DNA of 34,255 bases from Streptosporangium minutum. Lineage in GTDB: Bacteria; Actinomycetota; Actinomycetes; Streptosporangiales; Streptosporangiaceae. The stretch is taken from NCBI RefSeq assembly GCF_002149035.1, contig NZ_NGFP01000026.1, positions 18,772 through 53,026 on the forward strand, in the 5' to 3' direction. A program made the translations under genes and the position numbers. Under the pieces are notes generated by a model. The model searched no databases and had not been told where the DNA came from. It saw nothing but the letters and a program-made list of their open reading frames with translations. Of the stretch, positions 7,564 to 14,711 are shown piece after piece (position 1 is the stretch's first letter; every line of letters starts with the position of its first letter).

Positions 7564-7821
7564 GATGAAGCCTTCCTGGGGCGGCGCACGCTCTTCCCGG
7601 AAGCCATTCCCCTCCACGGGGGGAGCGACGGGCCGCCCATGAAAGCTTTAACCTTTCCGACTACTCGGAGTCACGACAGGAGGCTTTCCGCAACCCCGCC
7701 CGCCGATGCGCCGCCGTCCCGGCGGCCATGATGGCCGCGAAGTATTTAGTGTCCTGATATATCCGCTTTTAACGGGGTGGATCTATCGCTCGTCCGATCT
7801 CCCATGCGAGGATGCGCAAAC

Positions 7822-8190
7822 GTGAAAATCATCATCAAGATCCTGGCTGTGGCAGCCGCCCTCTGGGTGGCCACCCAGCTCGTGGCCGGCATCACGGTGA
7901 CCACCGAGACCACCGCCAAGCAGATCGGCACGCTCCTCGCGGTCGCCCTCCTGTTCGGCGTCGTCAACACGGTCCTCAAGCCGATCATCAAGACCTTCGG
8001 CTGCGCCTTCTACGTGCTCACCCTCGGCCTGTTCGCCCTGGTCGTGAACGCCGGCCTGCTGCTGCTCACAAGCTGGATCGCCGCCCAGATCCACCTGCCC
8101 TTCCACGTGGACGGCTTCTGGCCCGCGTTCTGGGGCGCGATCATCGTCGGCCTGGTGAGCTGGCTGCTCGACCTGGTGTTCGGCGACTGA
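7822..8190 (+). CDS. YvlD/phage-holin-4-2-like small membrane protein
   Basis: A 122-residue integral membrane protein with about four hydrophobic helices: an N-terminal one (IIIKILAVAAALWVATQLVAG), one around TLLAVALLFGVVNTVLKPIIK, one in LTLGLFALVVNAGLLLLTSW and a last one near the C-terminus. The VNTVLKPIIK and NAGLLLLTSW patterns are those of the Phage_holin_4_2 (YvlD) family, which is chromosomal and of unclear role, not evidence of a prophage. The start is GTG at 7822, where the hydrophobic N-terminus begins; GAGG lies ten bases upstream. The next gene follows after four bases, suggesting an operon. Confidence 0.85.
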   Translation: MKIIIKILAVAAALWVATQLVAGITVTTETTAKQIGTLLAVALLFGVVNTVLKPIIKTFGCAFYVLTLGLFALVVNAGLLLLTSWIAAQIHLPFHVDGFWPAFWGAIIVGLVSWLLDLVFGD

Positions 8191-8194
8191 CCCG

Positions 8195-9670
8195 ATGACG
8201 GTTGTCCTTGACGGCGCCCACCTGACCTGCGAGCAGGTCCACCGGGCCGCACACGGCTCCGGGATCCTGCTGGGTCCCGCCGACCGCGCCGAGGCCGCCT
8301 GGCGGACGGCCCGCTCCCTCAGCGGGCCGCTGTACGGCCAGACCACCGGCGTGGGCGCCAACAAGGACGTCCCGGTCGAGGCCACCGGCCTCGACCTGCT
8401 CCGCAGCCACGCCGGCGGCGCCGGCCCCCTGGTCGAAGGACCGCGCGCCCGCGCCACCCTCGTGGTCCGCCTCAACCAGCTCCTCACCGGCGGCTCCGGC
8501 CTCAACCCCGGCCTTCTCCCCGTCCTCGCCTCCGCCGTCAACCGGGGTTTCACTCCCCCGATCCGCACCTACGGCGCCATCGGCACCGGCGACCTCACCG
8601 CGCTGGCCACCACCGCCCTCTGCCTCCTCGGCGAGATCCCCTGGACACCGCCCTCCGGGCCGGGAGACGGCCTCGCGCCCCGGTACGCGCTGGCCTCCAG
8701 CGACGCCCTCCCCTTCATCAGCTCCGGGGCGGCGACCCTGGCCGACGCGGCTCTGGCCTGCCACCGCCTGAGAATCGCCCTCACCGCCGCGACGGCCGTC
8801 GCGGCCCACTCCTTCCGGGCGATAGACGCCTCGCTCGAACCTCTCGCCCAGGCCGTGCAGCGCAGGCCGGACCAGGCGGCGGTCGCGGCCGGGCTCCGCG
8901 CCCTGATCGGCGCCACCACCCCGCGACGGGTCCAGGACCCCTACGGCTACCGCGCCCTCCCCCAGGTCCACGGCGCCGCTCTGGACGCCCTCGACCGCGC
9001 GGAGCGGGCCGTCACCGAGGAGCTGAACACCGCCCCGGAGAACCCGCTGATCGCCGACGGCCGGGCCTGGCACAACGGCAACTTCCACTCGGCCCGGATC
9101 GCGCTCGCCCTCGACGCCCTCAGGGCCGCCCTCGTCCAGACCGCGTCGCTGAGCGCCGCCAGGCTCGCCACCCTGACCGACCCCGCCCACACCGGACTGC
9201 TGCCCTTCCTCGCCGAGCGCCCCGGCCTGTCCGGCGTGATGATCCTCGAATACGTCGCCCACTCGGCCCTGGCCGACCTCCGCCAGCTCGCCGCCCCGGT
9301 CACCCTCGGCACCGCCGTGCTCTCCCTGGGGACCGAGGACCACGCGAGCTTCACCCCGCAGGCCGCGCGGTCCACCCTCTCCGCCCTCGACCCGCTCGAA
9401 ACGGTCCTGGCCTGCGAGCTGGTCGCGGCGGTCCGGGCACTGCGCCAGCGCGGCCTCCCCTGCGACGTCGGCCTGGACCGCCGGACGGCCGACCGCCCCC
9501 TCGACGCCGACCTCGACACCGCACGCGGACTGCTGCCCGGCCTGACCTACCGGCCGCACGCCGGGGCGGGCCTCCCGGTGCCTGACGGGCCGCCGCCCGG
9601 CCTCACCGGACCGCCGGCCCCTTCACCCGACGGACCGGGCCCCCAGATGGCAGCCGAGACCCTCGCGTAG
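8195..9670 (+). CDS. Aromatic amino-acid ammonia-lyase homologue with altered MIO triad
   Basis: A 491-residue member of the histidine/phenylalanine ammonia-lyase superfamily. Recognisable sites: LYGQTTGVG with the catalytic-type Tyr47, QDPYGYRALPQVHG, EELNTAPENPL, NGNFHSARIALALD and TEDHASFTPQAAR. Family enzymes build the MIO electrophile from Ala-Ser-Gly before Asp-Leu. Here the aligned residues are Gly130-Thr131-Gly132 (AIGTGDLTAL), so MIO formation is uncertain. The gene may be a divergent lyase, an aminomutase-like enzyme or a non-lyase. No urocanase or other hut gene is nearby. It starts four bases after the holin-like gene with no strong ribosome site. The 3' end (VPDGPPPGLTG onward) is Pro-rich and ends inside a tandem repeat. 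Confidence 0.85.
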   Translation: MTVVLDGAHLTCEQVHRAAHGSGILLGPADRAEAAWRTARSLSGPLYGQTTGVGANKDVPVEATGLDLLRSHAGGAGPLVEGPRARATLVVRLNQLLTGGSGLNPGLLPVLASAVNRGFTPPIRTYGAIGTGDLTALATTALCLLGEIPWTPPSGPGDGLAPRYALASSDALPFISSGAATLADAALACHRLRIALTAATAVAAHSFRAIDASLEPLAQAVQRRPDQAAVAAGLRALIGATTPRRVQDPYGYRALPQVHGAALDALDRAERAVTEELNTAPENPLIADGRAWHNGNFHSARIALALDALRAALVQTASLSAARLATLTDPAHTGLLPFLAERPGLSGVMILEYVAHSALADLRQLAAPVTLGTAVLSLGTEDHASFTPQAARSTLSALDPLETVLACELVAAVRALRQRGLPCDVGLDRRTADRPLDADLDTARGLLPGLTYRPHAGAGLPVPDGPPPGLTGPPAPSPDGPGPQMAAETLA

Positions 9671-9718
9671 CGAGGCCGAGACCCTGGCGTGGCGAGGCCG
9701 AGACCCTGGCGTGGCGAG
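9653..9718. repeat. 22-bp tandem triplication across the lyase stop codon
   Basis: Three head-to-tail 22-bp units lie at 9653-9674, 9675-9696 and 9697-9718, all built on GCCGAGACCCT(C/G)GCGT(A/G)GC. Copies two and three are identical; copy one differs at two bases and contains the TAG stop at 9668-9670. The duplication therefore expanded past the end of the reading frame and left the protein intact. Confidence 0.88.
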
Positions 9719-9731
9719 AGGGACTCTCGCC
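9713..9731. terminator. Short perfect hairpin between convergent genes
   Basis: GGCGAGAG (9713-9720) pairs with CTCTCGCC (9724-9731) around loop GGA. It sits between the 3' ends of the plus-strand lyase and the minus-strand LacI gene, so it could serve both as a bidirectional terminator. No U-tract. Confidence 0.6.
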
Positions 9732-9750
9732 CGGCGGGCGGGGTCCCGCG

Positions 9751-10740
9751 TCAGCCCACCGAGCCGCGTTCGCGGAGCTCGGGGGCCTGGACGATCCGGC
9801 GGCGGCGGGTGTTGCCGTCGGCGGCGGCCACCACCAGGCGGACGGCCGCGCGGACGATGCCGTCGATGTCCCAGTCGACCGTGGTCAGCCCCGGGCTGAG
9901 CAGCCCCGACATCGGGTGGTCGTCGTAGCCCATCACGGACACGTCGGCGGGGATCCGCAGGCCCTGTTCGGCCGACGCCGCGTACACCCCGTAGGCGATC
10001 GAGTCGGCGAAGCAGAAGAACGCCCGGTGCCCGCCGGCGAGCATCCGCCGGGCGACGTCCGTGGCGGCCACCAGCGCCTGGGGCGCGGTGACCACCTCGA
10101 TGTCCAGTCCCAGCCGTCCCGCCTCGGCCAGGACGTGCACGTCGGCGGGGCGGTCGGGGGTGCTGGCCCGGGTCGGGGTGAGGACGGCGACACGCCGGTG
10201 CCCCCGGTCGCGCATGTGCTCCAGCGCCAGGGTCACGCCGGCACGGTTGTCGAACACGACCTCGCCCGCCGTACGCGCCCCGGCCAGGGAGTCGCCGATC
10301 GAGACCACCGGCAGGCTCTCGCACAGTTCGGCCCAGAGCGGCGCCGCCGGGTCCACCGGCTGCACGATCAGGGCGTCCACCCGCTGGTCACGGAGCTGCC
10401 GGGCCAGCGTGCGCTCCCGTGACGGGTCACCGGTGGCGTCCAGGATCAGCGCGTAGCGGTCGTTGTCCTTCAGCGCCCGGCCGATGCCGACGGCCAGGGC
10501 CTGCTGCCAGAGGTCCTCGAGGGAGCCGCAGAGCAGGCCGATCATCCCGGTACGGCCGCTGGCCAGCGCGCGGGCGATGGGGTCGGCCTCGTAGCCGAGC
10601 TCGGCGGCGACCCGGCGCACCCGTTCGATGGTCTCCTCGGACACCTGCATGCCTCGGAGGGCATACGAGACCGAGGCCGGGGAGAGGCCGGTGGCCTTCG
10701 CCACCTCGCGTATCGTCGCTCGTTTCCGGGGCTGGGGCAT
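9751..10740 (-). CDS. LacI-family transcriptional regulator
   Basis: A 329-residue regulator. The N-terminal helix-turn-helix reads ATIREVAKATGLSPASVSYALRG, followed by the hinge-helix region (ADPIARALASGRTG) and a periplasmic-binding-like sensor domain with VDALIVQP, GHRRVAVLTP and VSVMGYDDHP. Sensor-domain length is normal. The start at 10740 begins the HTH directly and no upstream ATG fits; the ribosome site is weak (GGCTGGCCGG). It is divergent from the amidohydrolase/dioxygenase pair, and three tandem operator-like repeats lie in the 191-bp gap, so it most likely represses both itself and that pair. The effector is unknown. Confidence 0.92.
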   Translation of the reverse strand: MPQPRKRATIREVAKATGLSPASVSYALRGMQVSEETIERVRRVAAELGYEADPIARALASGRTGMIGLLCGSLEDLWQQALAVGIGRALKDNDRYALILDATGDPSRERTLARQLRDQRVDALIVQPVDPAAPLWAELCESLPVVSIGDSLAGARTAGEVVFDNRAGVTLALEHMRDRGHRRVAVLTPTRASTPDRPADVHVLAEAGRLGLDIEVVTAPQALVAATDVARRMLAGGHRAFFCFADSIAYGVYAASAEQGLRIPADVSVMGYDDHPMSGLLSPGLTTVDWDIDGIVRAAVRLVVAAADGNTRRRRIVQAPELRERGSVG

Positions 10741-10821
10741 CCGGCCAGCCTATGCCTCTCACCCTCCCACGGGGCGTTCTCCGCCATATCACGGCGATTC
10801 AGGGCATTGACACACACGAGG

Positions 10822-10860
10822 TGAAACGGTTCACTGAAACGGTTCACTGAAACGCGTCAC
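10822..10860. promoter_or_regulatory. Three tandem 13-bp LacI-type operator repeats
   Basis: TGAAACGGTTCAC occurs at 10822-10834 and 10835-10847, and TGAAACGCGTCAC at 10848-10860, head to tail. Each unit has TGAA and TTCA or GTCA arms around a central CG, as LacI-family operators do. A further GAAACG lies at 10864-10869. A TTGACA hexamer is at 10807-10812. The cluster lies between the divergent LacI gene and the amidohydrolase gene and is the likely binding region of that regulator. Confidence 0.72.
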
Positions 10861-10887
10861 CCGGAAACGTAGTAAGGTCAGACCGGT

Positions 10888-10904
10888 TACCTATATTCTA
10901 GGTA
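10888..10904 (+). promoter_or_regulatory. Inverted repeat containing probable -10 of amidohydrolase promoter
   Basis: TACCTA-TATTC-TAGGTA forms a perfect 6-bp inverted repeat. TATATT (10892-10897), a good -10 hexamer, lies within it, 35 bases before the amidohydrolase ATG. A bound protein would block polymerase here. No convincing -35 is present at 17-18 bp, which would suit an activator-dependent promoter. It may be a second regulator's site. Confidence 0.5.
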
Positions 10905-10931
10905 GGGAATACCACGAAGGGAGGAGGGAAG

Positions 10932-11822
10932 ATGACCGTCGACGTGCACCAGCACCTGTGGACGCCCGCGCTCATCGACGCGCTCCGGCGTCGCACGACC
11001 CCTCCCCGCCTGGACCGCTGGACCCTCCACCTGTACGGCGAGCCCGCCTACGAGGTCGACCCCGGCGACCACGACCTCACCGGCCGCCTGGCGCTGAACG
11101 AGGGACTCGACCTGGCCCTGGTCTCGCTGTCCAGCCCGCTCGGCATCGAGTCGCTGCCGCCCGTGGACGCCTGGCCGATCATCGACGCCTACCACGAGGA
11201 CGCCCTCGCCCTGCCGGCCCCGTTCGGGGCCTGGGCCGCGACCTGCCTCGGCGAGATCGCCCCCTCCAGGCTCGCCAAGACCCTCGACCAGGGGTTCGCC
11301 GGGCTCCAGCTGCCCGCGACGGCCATGGGGACCGGTGAGGACCTCGCGAGGGTCGCCCCGCTGCTCGACGTGCTCGCCGAGCGCGACCTGCCGCTCTTCG
11401 TGCACCCCGGACCCGCAGCCGAACCCGGGGGACCCGGCTGGTGGCCCGCCGTCGTGCCGTACGTGCAGCAGATGCACGCCTCCTGGTACGCCTTCTCCGC
11501 CTTCGGCCGTCCCCGCCACCCCGGGCTGCGGGTCTGCTTCGCGCTGCTGGCCGGGCTGGCGCCGCTCCACTCCGAGCGGCTGATCAACCGCAGCGGCGAG
11601 GGCCGGGGCCTGGTGGATCCCGACCTGTTCCTGGAGACCTCCTCCTACGGCCCGCGCGCCATCGACGCGATCGTCCGCGAGCTCGGCATCGACGTCGTGG
11701 TCAACGGATCCGACGAGCCCTACGCCAGGGCCCCCGACCCCGCGCTCGGCGACGCCGCACGGCACGCCGTCGCGGTCACCAATCCCAGCCGTCTGCTGAA
11801 CCGAAAGGAGTCGCGCAAGTGA
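10932..11822 (+). CDS. Amidohydrolase (metal-dependent, ACMSD/amidohydrolase-2-like)
   Basis: A 296-residue TIM-barrel hydrolase. The metal-binding His-x-His opens the protein (VDVHQHLW), a later LPLFVHPGP supplies a metal His, and NGSDEPYA near the C-terminus supplies the catalytic-type Asp. This is the amidohydrolase-2 arrangement, which includes decarboxylases and lactonases, so the exact reaction is open. GGGAGGAGGG lies just upstream of the ATG. Its stop overlaps a 19-codon micro-ORF that in turn overlaps the cysteine-dioxygenase-like gene, so the three are one translational unit. Control by the divergent LacI protein is inferred from the operator cluster. Confidence 0.87.
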   Translation: MTVDVHQHLWTPALIDALRRRTTPPRLDRWTLHLYGEPAYEVDPGDHDLTGRLALNEGLDLALVSLSSPLGIESLPPVDAWPIIDAYHEDALALPAPFGAWAATCLGEIAPSRLAKTLDQGFAGLQLPATAMGTGEDLARVAPLLDVLAERDLPLFVHPGPAAEPGGPGWWPAVVPYVQQMHASWYAFSAFGRPRHPGLRVCFALLAGLAPLHSERLINRSGEGRGLVDPDLFLETSSYGPRAIDAIVRELGIDVVVNGSDEPYARAPDPALGDAARHAVAVTNPSRLLNRKESRK

Positions 11823-11878
11823 ACGTGAACCAGTCCCAGGGCCGTGAGCGCTGTGCGCCTCCAGGAGGCCGGCGATGA
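11819..11878 (+). CDS. 19-codon coupling micro-ORF between amidohydrolase and dioxygenase
   Basis: GTG at 11819 overlaps the amidohydrolase stop (GTGA), and the TGA of the micro-ORF overlaps the dioxygenase ATG (ATGA at 11875). AAAGGAG lies eight bases before the GTG, a better site than many full genes here have. The peptide would be MNVNQSQGRERCAPPGGRR, with one cysteine and an Arg/Gly/Pro tail. Such an ORF could simply pass ribosomes to the next gene or could sense Cys or Arg supply. No terminator/antiterminator pair is evident. It may be untranslated. Confidence 0.4.
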   Translation: MNVNQSQGRERCAPPGGRR

Positions 11879-12387
11879 GCTACGAGGCACTGCCCGCCCG
11901 CGCCCTCGACCGGCGCGAGCTCCGCGACCTGGTCAACGAGCTGGCCGCCGACCCGTCCCGGTGGGAGGACCAGGTGGACTTCCCCGAGGAGGGGGGCCGC
12001 CACTACGCCTCCCTCTACCGGGACGCCTACGTCGATATCTGGCTGCTGTGCTGGCGGCCGGAGGACGACACCGGCTGGCACGACCACGACATCTCCTCCG
12101 GCGCGGTCCGGGTGGTGGCGGGGACGCTGCTGGAGTGCAACCCGCGCATCGGCGGCGAGCACGTGCAGACCGTCGTCTCGGCGGGCGAGTCGTTCTCCTT
12201 CGGCCCCGACCACATCCACCGGCTGACCGGCGCGGTGGACGGCAGCGTCTCCATCCACGCCTACTCGCCGCCGCTGTGGCGCCTGGGCCAGTACTCCATC
12301 AGCGACAGCGGCGTGATGCGCCGCGCCTCGGTCAGCTACGCCGACGAGCTGCGCCCCATGGACGAGACCGAGGTCGCCGTCGCCTAG
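11875..12387 (+). CDS. Cysteine dioxygenase-like cupin protein
   Basis: A 170-residue cupin of the cysteine dioxygenase type I group. Metal ligands fit the three-His pattern: His69 and His71 in GWHDHD and His128 in VSIHAYSPPL; an HIH at 113-115 lies between. The mammalian Cys that crosslinks to Tyr has no counterpart next to the HxH motif, as in many bacterial homologues. The expected reaction is O2-dependent oxidation of a thiol such as cysteine to a sulfinate in the cytosol, though the thiol substrate may differ. AGGAGG lies six bases before the ATG. The stop overlaps the end of a glycerophosphodiesterase-like remnant on the other strand. Confidence 0.85.
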   Translation: MSYEALPARALDRRELRDLVNELAADPSRWEDQVDFPEEGGRHYASLYRDAYVDIWLLCWRPEDDTGWHDHDISSGAVRVVAGTLLECNPRIGGEHVQTVVSAGESFSFGPDHIHRLTGAVDGSVSIHAYSPPLWRLGQYSISDSGVMRRASVSYADELRPMDETEVAVA

Positions 12388-12605
12388 GAGCCGTACCGTC
12401 TCCGCTGGGTGAGCACCCGCTCCCTGACGGCCCGGGCCATGCCCGGGCCGTCGGCGAAGACGCCGTCCAGGCCGAGCGGGTACAGCTTCTCCAGCCGGCC
12501 GTCACGTCGCCCGTGGCGCTGCGGGAGCCGGACGATCTCCTCGGAGGCCGGGATCCGGGCGATGCCGTACCGCTCACGGGAACGGCCGGAGCCGCGGGCG
12601 GAGGC
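12384..12605 (-). pseudogene. C-terminal remnant of a glycerophosphodiester phosphodiesterase
   Basis: Read on the minus strand, an open frame ending at TAG 12386-12384 encodes a tail with LEKLYPLGLDGVFADGPGMARAVRE. This is close to the GDPD-family ending (LYxLGVDGxxTDxPDxARAV). The frame has no start codon of its own with a ribosome site and begins directly after the stop of the MFS gene. The catalytic N-terminal barrel half is missing. The MFS gene and the remnant probably came together by deletion. The final four bases overlap the end of the plus-strand dioxygenase gene. The family call rests on about 30 residues. Confidence 0.6.
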
Positions 12606-13820
12606 TCAGCCCTGTTCCGTGACGGTGGCGGGACGCGCCCTCTCCGCGCCGGCGGCCACCGGGCGGCCGGCCAGGAACCCGGCGGCCAGTTGCAGCCCGC
12701 ACGCGCCGAGCCCGGCCAGCAGCGGCAGCGTCCAGCCGCCCGAGCTCTCGCGGAGCACGCCGATCAGGAAGGGGCCGAGCGCCGCCAGCACGTATCCGGC
12801 GGACTGGGCGACGGCCGACAGCGCGGTGACCGAGGCGGGGTCGGGGGCGCGCAGCGCGATGATCAGCAGGGCGAGCGCGATCGAGGCGCCCTGCCCCAGG
12901 CCGAGAACGATCATCCACAGCCAGGGGACGGTGGCCGGCGCGGCCAGCACGCCGACGTAGCCCGCGATGGTGAGCACGGCCGCGACCGTCACGTGCGGCA
13001 CCTGCGACCGGGCCCTGCCCGCGAGGACCGGGACCGTGAGCGTGGCGGCGATCTGCGCGAGGTTGGTCAGGCCGAGCATGTAGCCCGCCTGGTCGGCGGG
13101 GAGCCCCGCGTCGCGGAGGATCGTGGGCACCCAGGCGAGCACGATGTAGAAGGTCAGCGACTGAAGGCCCATGTAGGCGGTGACGGCCCAGGTCACCCGG
13201 CTGCCCAGCACCGCGCGGAAGGACCGGGGCGCGGCTCCCCCGGGCACCGGACGCCGCAGCGCTTGGGGCAGCCAGAGCACGGCCGCCGCCACGGCCGGGA
13301 CGGCGGCCATCGCGGTCACCTCGCGCCAGCCGTACCCGCCGGCGCGCTCCAGCGGCACCGCCAGCCCGGACGCGACGGCGGCGCCCAGCACGAGGCCGGA
13401 GACGTACACCGAGGTGAACAGGCCGATCTGGGAGGGGAAGTGCTGCTTGACGACTGCGGGCATCACCACGTTCATGATGGCGATGGCCGTACCGGCGACG
13501 GCCGCCCCCGCATAGAGGGCCGGGACGCTCCCGGCGGCGCGCAGCGCCACCCCGGCGGCCAGGATCAGCAGTCCGGCCAGCAGCGTGCGGTCCAGGCCGA
13601 ACCGGCGGGCCAGCAGCGGGGCGAGCGGGGCCAGCACGCCCAGGCAGACCACCATCACCGTGGTGATCGCCCCGCCGCCGGCCGCGCTCAGCCCGAGGTC
13701 GGCCATGATCTCGCTCAGCACCGGGGACACCCCGGCCAGCGCGGGTCTCAGGTTGAGCGAGGCGAGCACGAACCCCGCGATCAGCAGGGCCCGCGACAGC
13801 CTGAGTCCCCGATCAGTCAT
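12606..13820 (-). CDS. MFS transporter, CynX/NimT family
   Basis: A 404-residue carrier with about twelve hydrophobic segments. The first helix ends in VLASLNLRPALAGVSPVL, the signature of the CynX (cyanate)/NimT (2-nitroimidazole) group of the major facilitator superfamily. Substrate unknown; family members export or import small anions and drugs. The start at 13820 gives a short basic N-terminus (MTDRGLRLSR) before helix one; the frame remains open far upstream but without membrane character. The next gene upstream, an XRE-cupin regulator on the same strand, ends 200 bp away and may form a pair with it. Confidence 0.88.
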   Translation of the reverse strand: MTDRGLRLSRALLIAGFVLASLNLRPALAGVSPVLSEIMADLGLSAAGGGAITTVMVVCLGVLAPLAPLLARRFGLDRTLLAGLLILAAGVALRAAGSVPALYAGAAVAGTAIAIMNVVMPAVVKQHFPSQIGLFTSVYVSGLVLGAAVASGLAVPLERAGGYGWREVTAMAAVPAVAAAVLWLPQALRRPVPGGAAPRSFRAVLGSRVTWAVTAYMGLQSLTFYIVLAWVPTILRDAGLPADQAGYMLGLTNLAQIAATLTVPVLAGRARSQVPHVTVAAVLTIAGYVGVLAAPATVPWLWMIVLGLGQGASIALALLIIALRAPDPASVTALSAVAQSAGYVLAALGPFLIGVLRESSGGWTLPLLAGLGACGLQLAAGFLAGRPVAAGAERARPATVTEQG

Positions 13821-14019
13821 TGCCCCACTTTCCCACAGCGCCGACATCGGCGACCAGAAGGCGCCGGTGCCGCCGGAGACCGGTCCACGACGCGGCGCCC
13901 GCTCGAAGCCGGCGTCCGTCCCGCGGCAGAGGCCGCGGCCGTTGCGGGCACGCGGGTACGACGGCACCGGCCGAGGCGCGGATCGCCCGCCCGGATGCTC
14001 CCGGCAAGGGTTCTCCCGC

Positions 14020-14619
14020 TCAGGGCGCCGGCTCCTCTCGGGAGAGTGGCCTGGCGCGGATGTGCATGCGCTCCCCCTGGCGGCCGAACAGGTTGAGGAC
14101 CTCCACGGGAGACTCGCCCGTGGGGCCGAACCAGTGCGGCAGGCGGGTGTCGAACTCGGCGGCCTCACCCGGCCCCATGATCAGGTTGTGACCGGCCACG
14201 ATGAGCCGCATGCGCCCGGACAGGACGTACAGCCACTCGTAGCCCTCGTGCGTGACCGGCTCGGGCCGGTTCTGCTCGGCTGGAATGATCGATTTCCAGG
14301 CTTGCAGGGCCCCGGGATGGACCGTCAGGGGGATCACCGTACGGCCGTTGCGGATGCGGGGTCTGCTGCGGATCCGCGGGTCGCCGACCTCCGGCGCTCC
14401 GACCAGCTCGTCCAGCGGCACCTGGTGGGCCTGCGCGATGGGCAGCAGGAGTTCCAGGCTCGGGCGGCGCTGGCCCGTCTCCAGCCTCGACAGCGTGCTC
14501 TTGGATATGCCGGTGGCCTCGGCCAGCGCCGACAGGCTCATGTCGCGCTGGGTGCGGATGCGCTTGAGGCGGGAACCGACCTGGGCCAGCGTGGCGGCGA
14601 TCGGGGATTGCTCGTCCAT
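14020..14619 (-). CDS. XRE-family regulator with C-terminal cupin domain
   Basis: A 199-residue regulator. Residues about 15-70 form an XRE helix-turn-helix (RLKRIRTQRDMSLSALAEATGISKSTLSRLETGQRRP), and about 105-185 a cupin sensor (EGYEWLYVLSGRMRLIV, then GPGEAAEFDTRLPHWFG). The start at 14619 (MDEQSP) is favoured by GGGGG just upstream and by the position of the HTH. It is divergent from the flavoprotein/MFS pair; the shared gap holds a candidate operator. A role in controlling that pair, the CynX-type carrier, or both is inferred. Confidence 0.88.
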   Translation of the reverse strand: MDEQSPIAATLAQVGSRLKRIRTQRDMSLSALAEATGISKSTLSRLETGQRRPSLELLLPIAQAHQVPLDELVGAPEVGDPRIRSRPRIRNGRTVIPLTVHPGALQAWKSIIPAEQNRPEPVTHEGYEWLYVLSGRMRLIVAGHNLIMGPGEAAEFDTRLPHWFGPTGESPVEVLNLFGRQGERMHIRARPLSREEPAP

Positions 14620-14650
14620 GCCCCCATTCCATCTGCCGCGTCCCAGAAAT

Positions 14651-14666
14651 GGCAACGAAAGTTGTC
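14651..14666. promoter_or_regulatory. Candidate operator GGCAAC-GAAA-GTTGTC
   Basis: Near-perfect 6-bp arms (one mismatch) are separated by four bases. The site is centred in the 92-bp gap between the divergent XRE-cupin gene and the flavoprotein gene, 45 bp before the latter's start. The position suits repression of both by the XRE protein. No other inverted repeat stands out in the gap. Confidence 0.5.
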
Positions 14667-14711
14667 GATCCACCACAAGGCCACACACCATCGGGCCCGG
14701 AGGTGATCGCC

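Noticed and set aside
7822-8190. Prophage holin
   Set aside because: The YvlD/holin-4-2 family is a common chromosomal membrane protein; no lysin or phage genes are nearby.
10932-12387. Complete cysteine or tryptophan catabolic pathway
   Set aside because: Only an amidohydrolase and a dioxygenase-like cupin are present; neither substrate nor partner enzymes can be identified.
11844-14096. 750-codon plus-strand frame
   Set aside because: It covers the MFS and part of the XRE gene in antisense; its Arg/Gly/His/Gln-rich composition is that of a GC-rich shadow frame.
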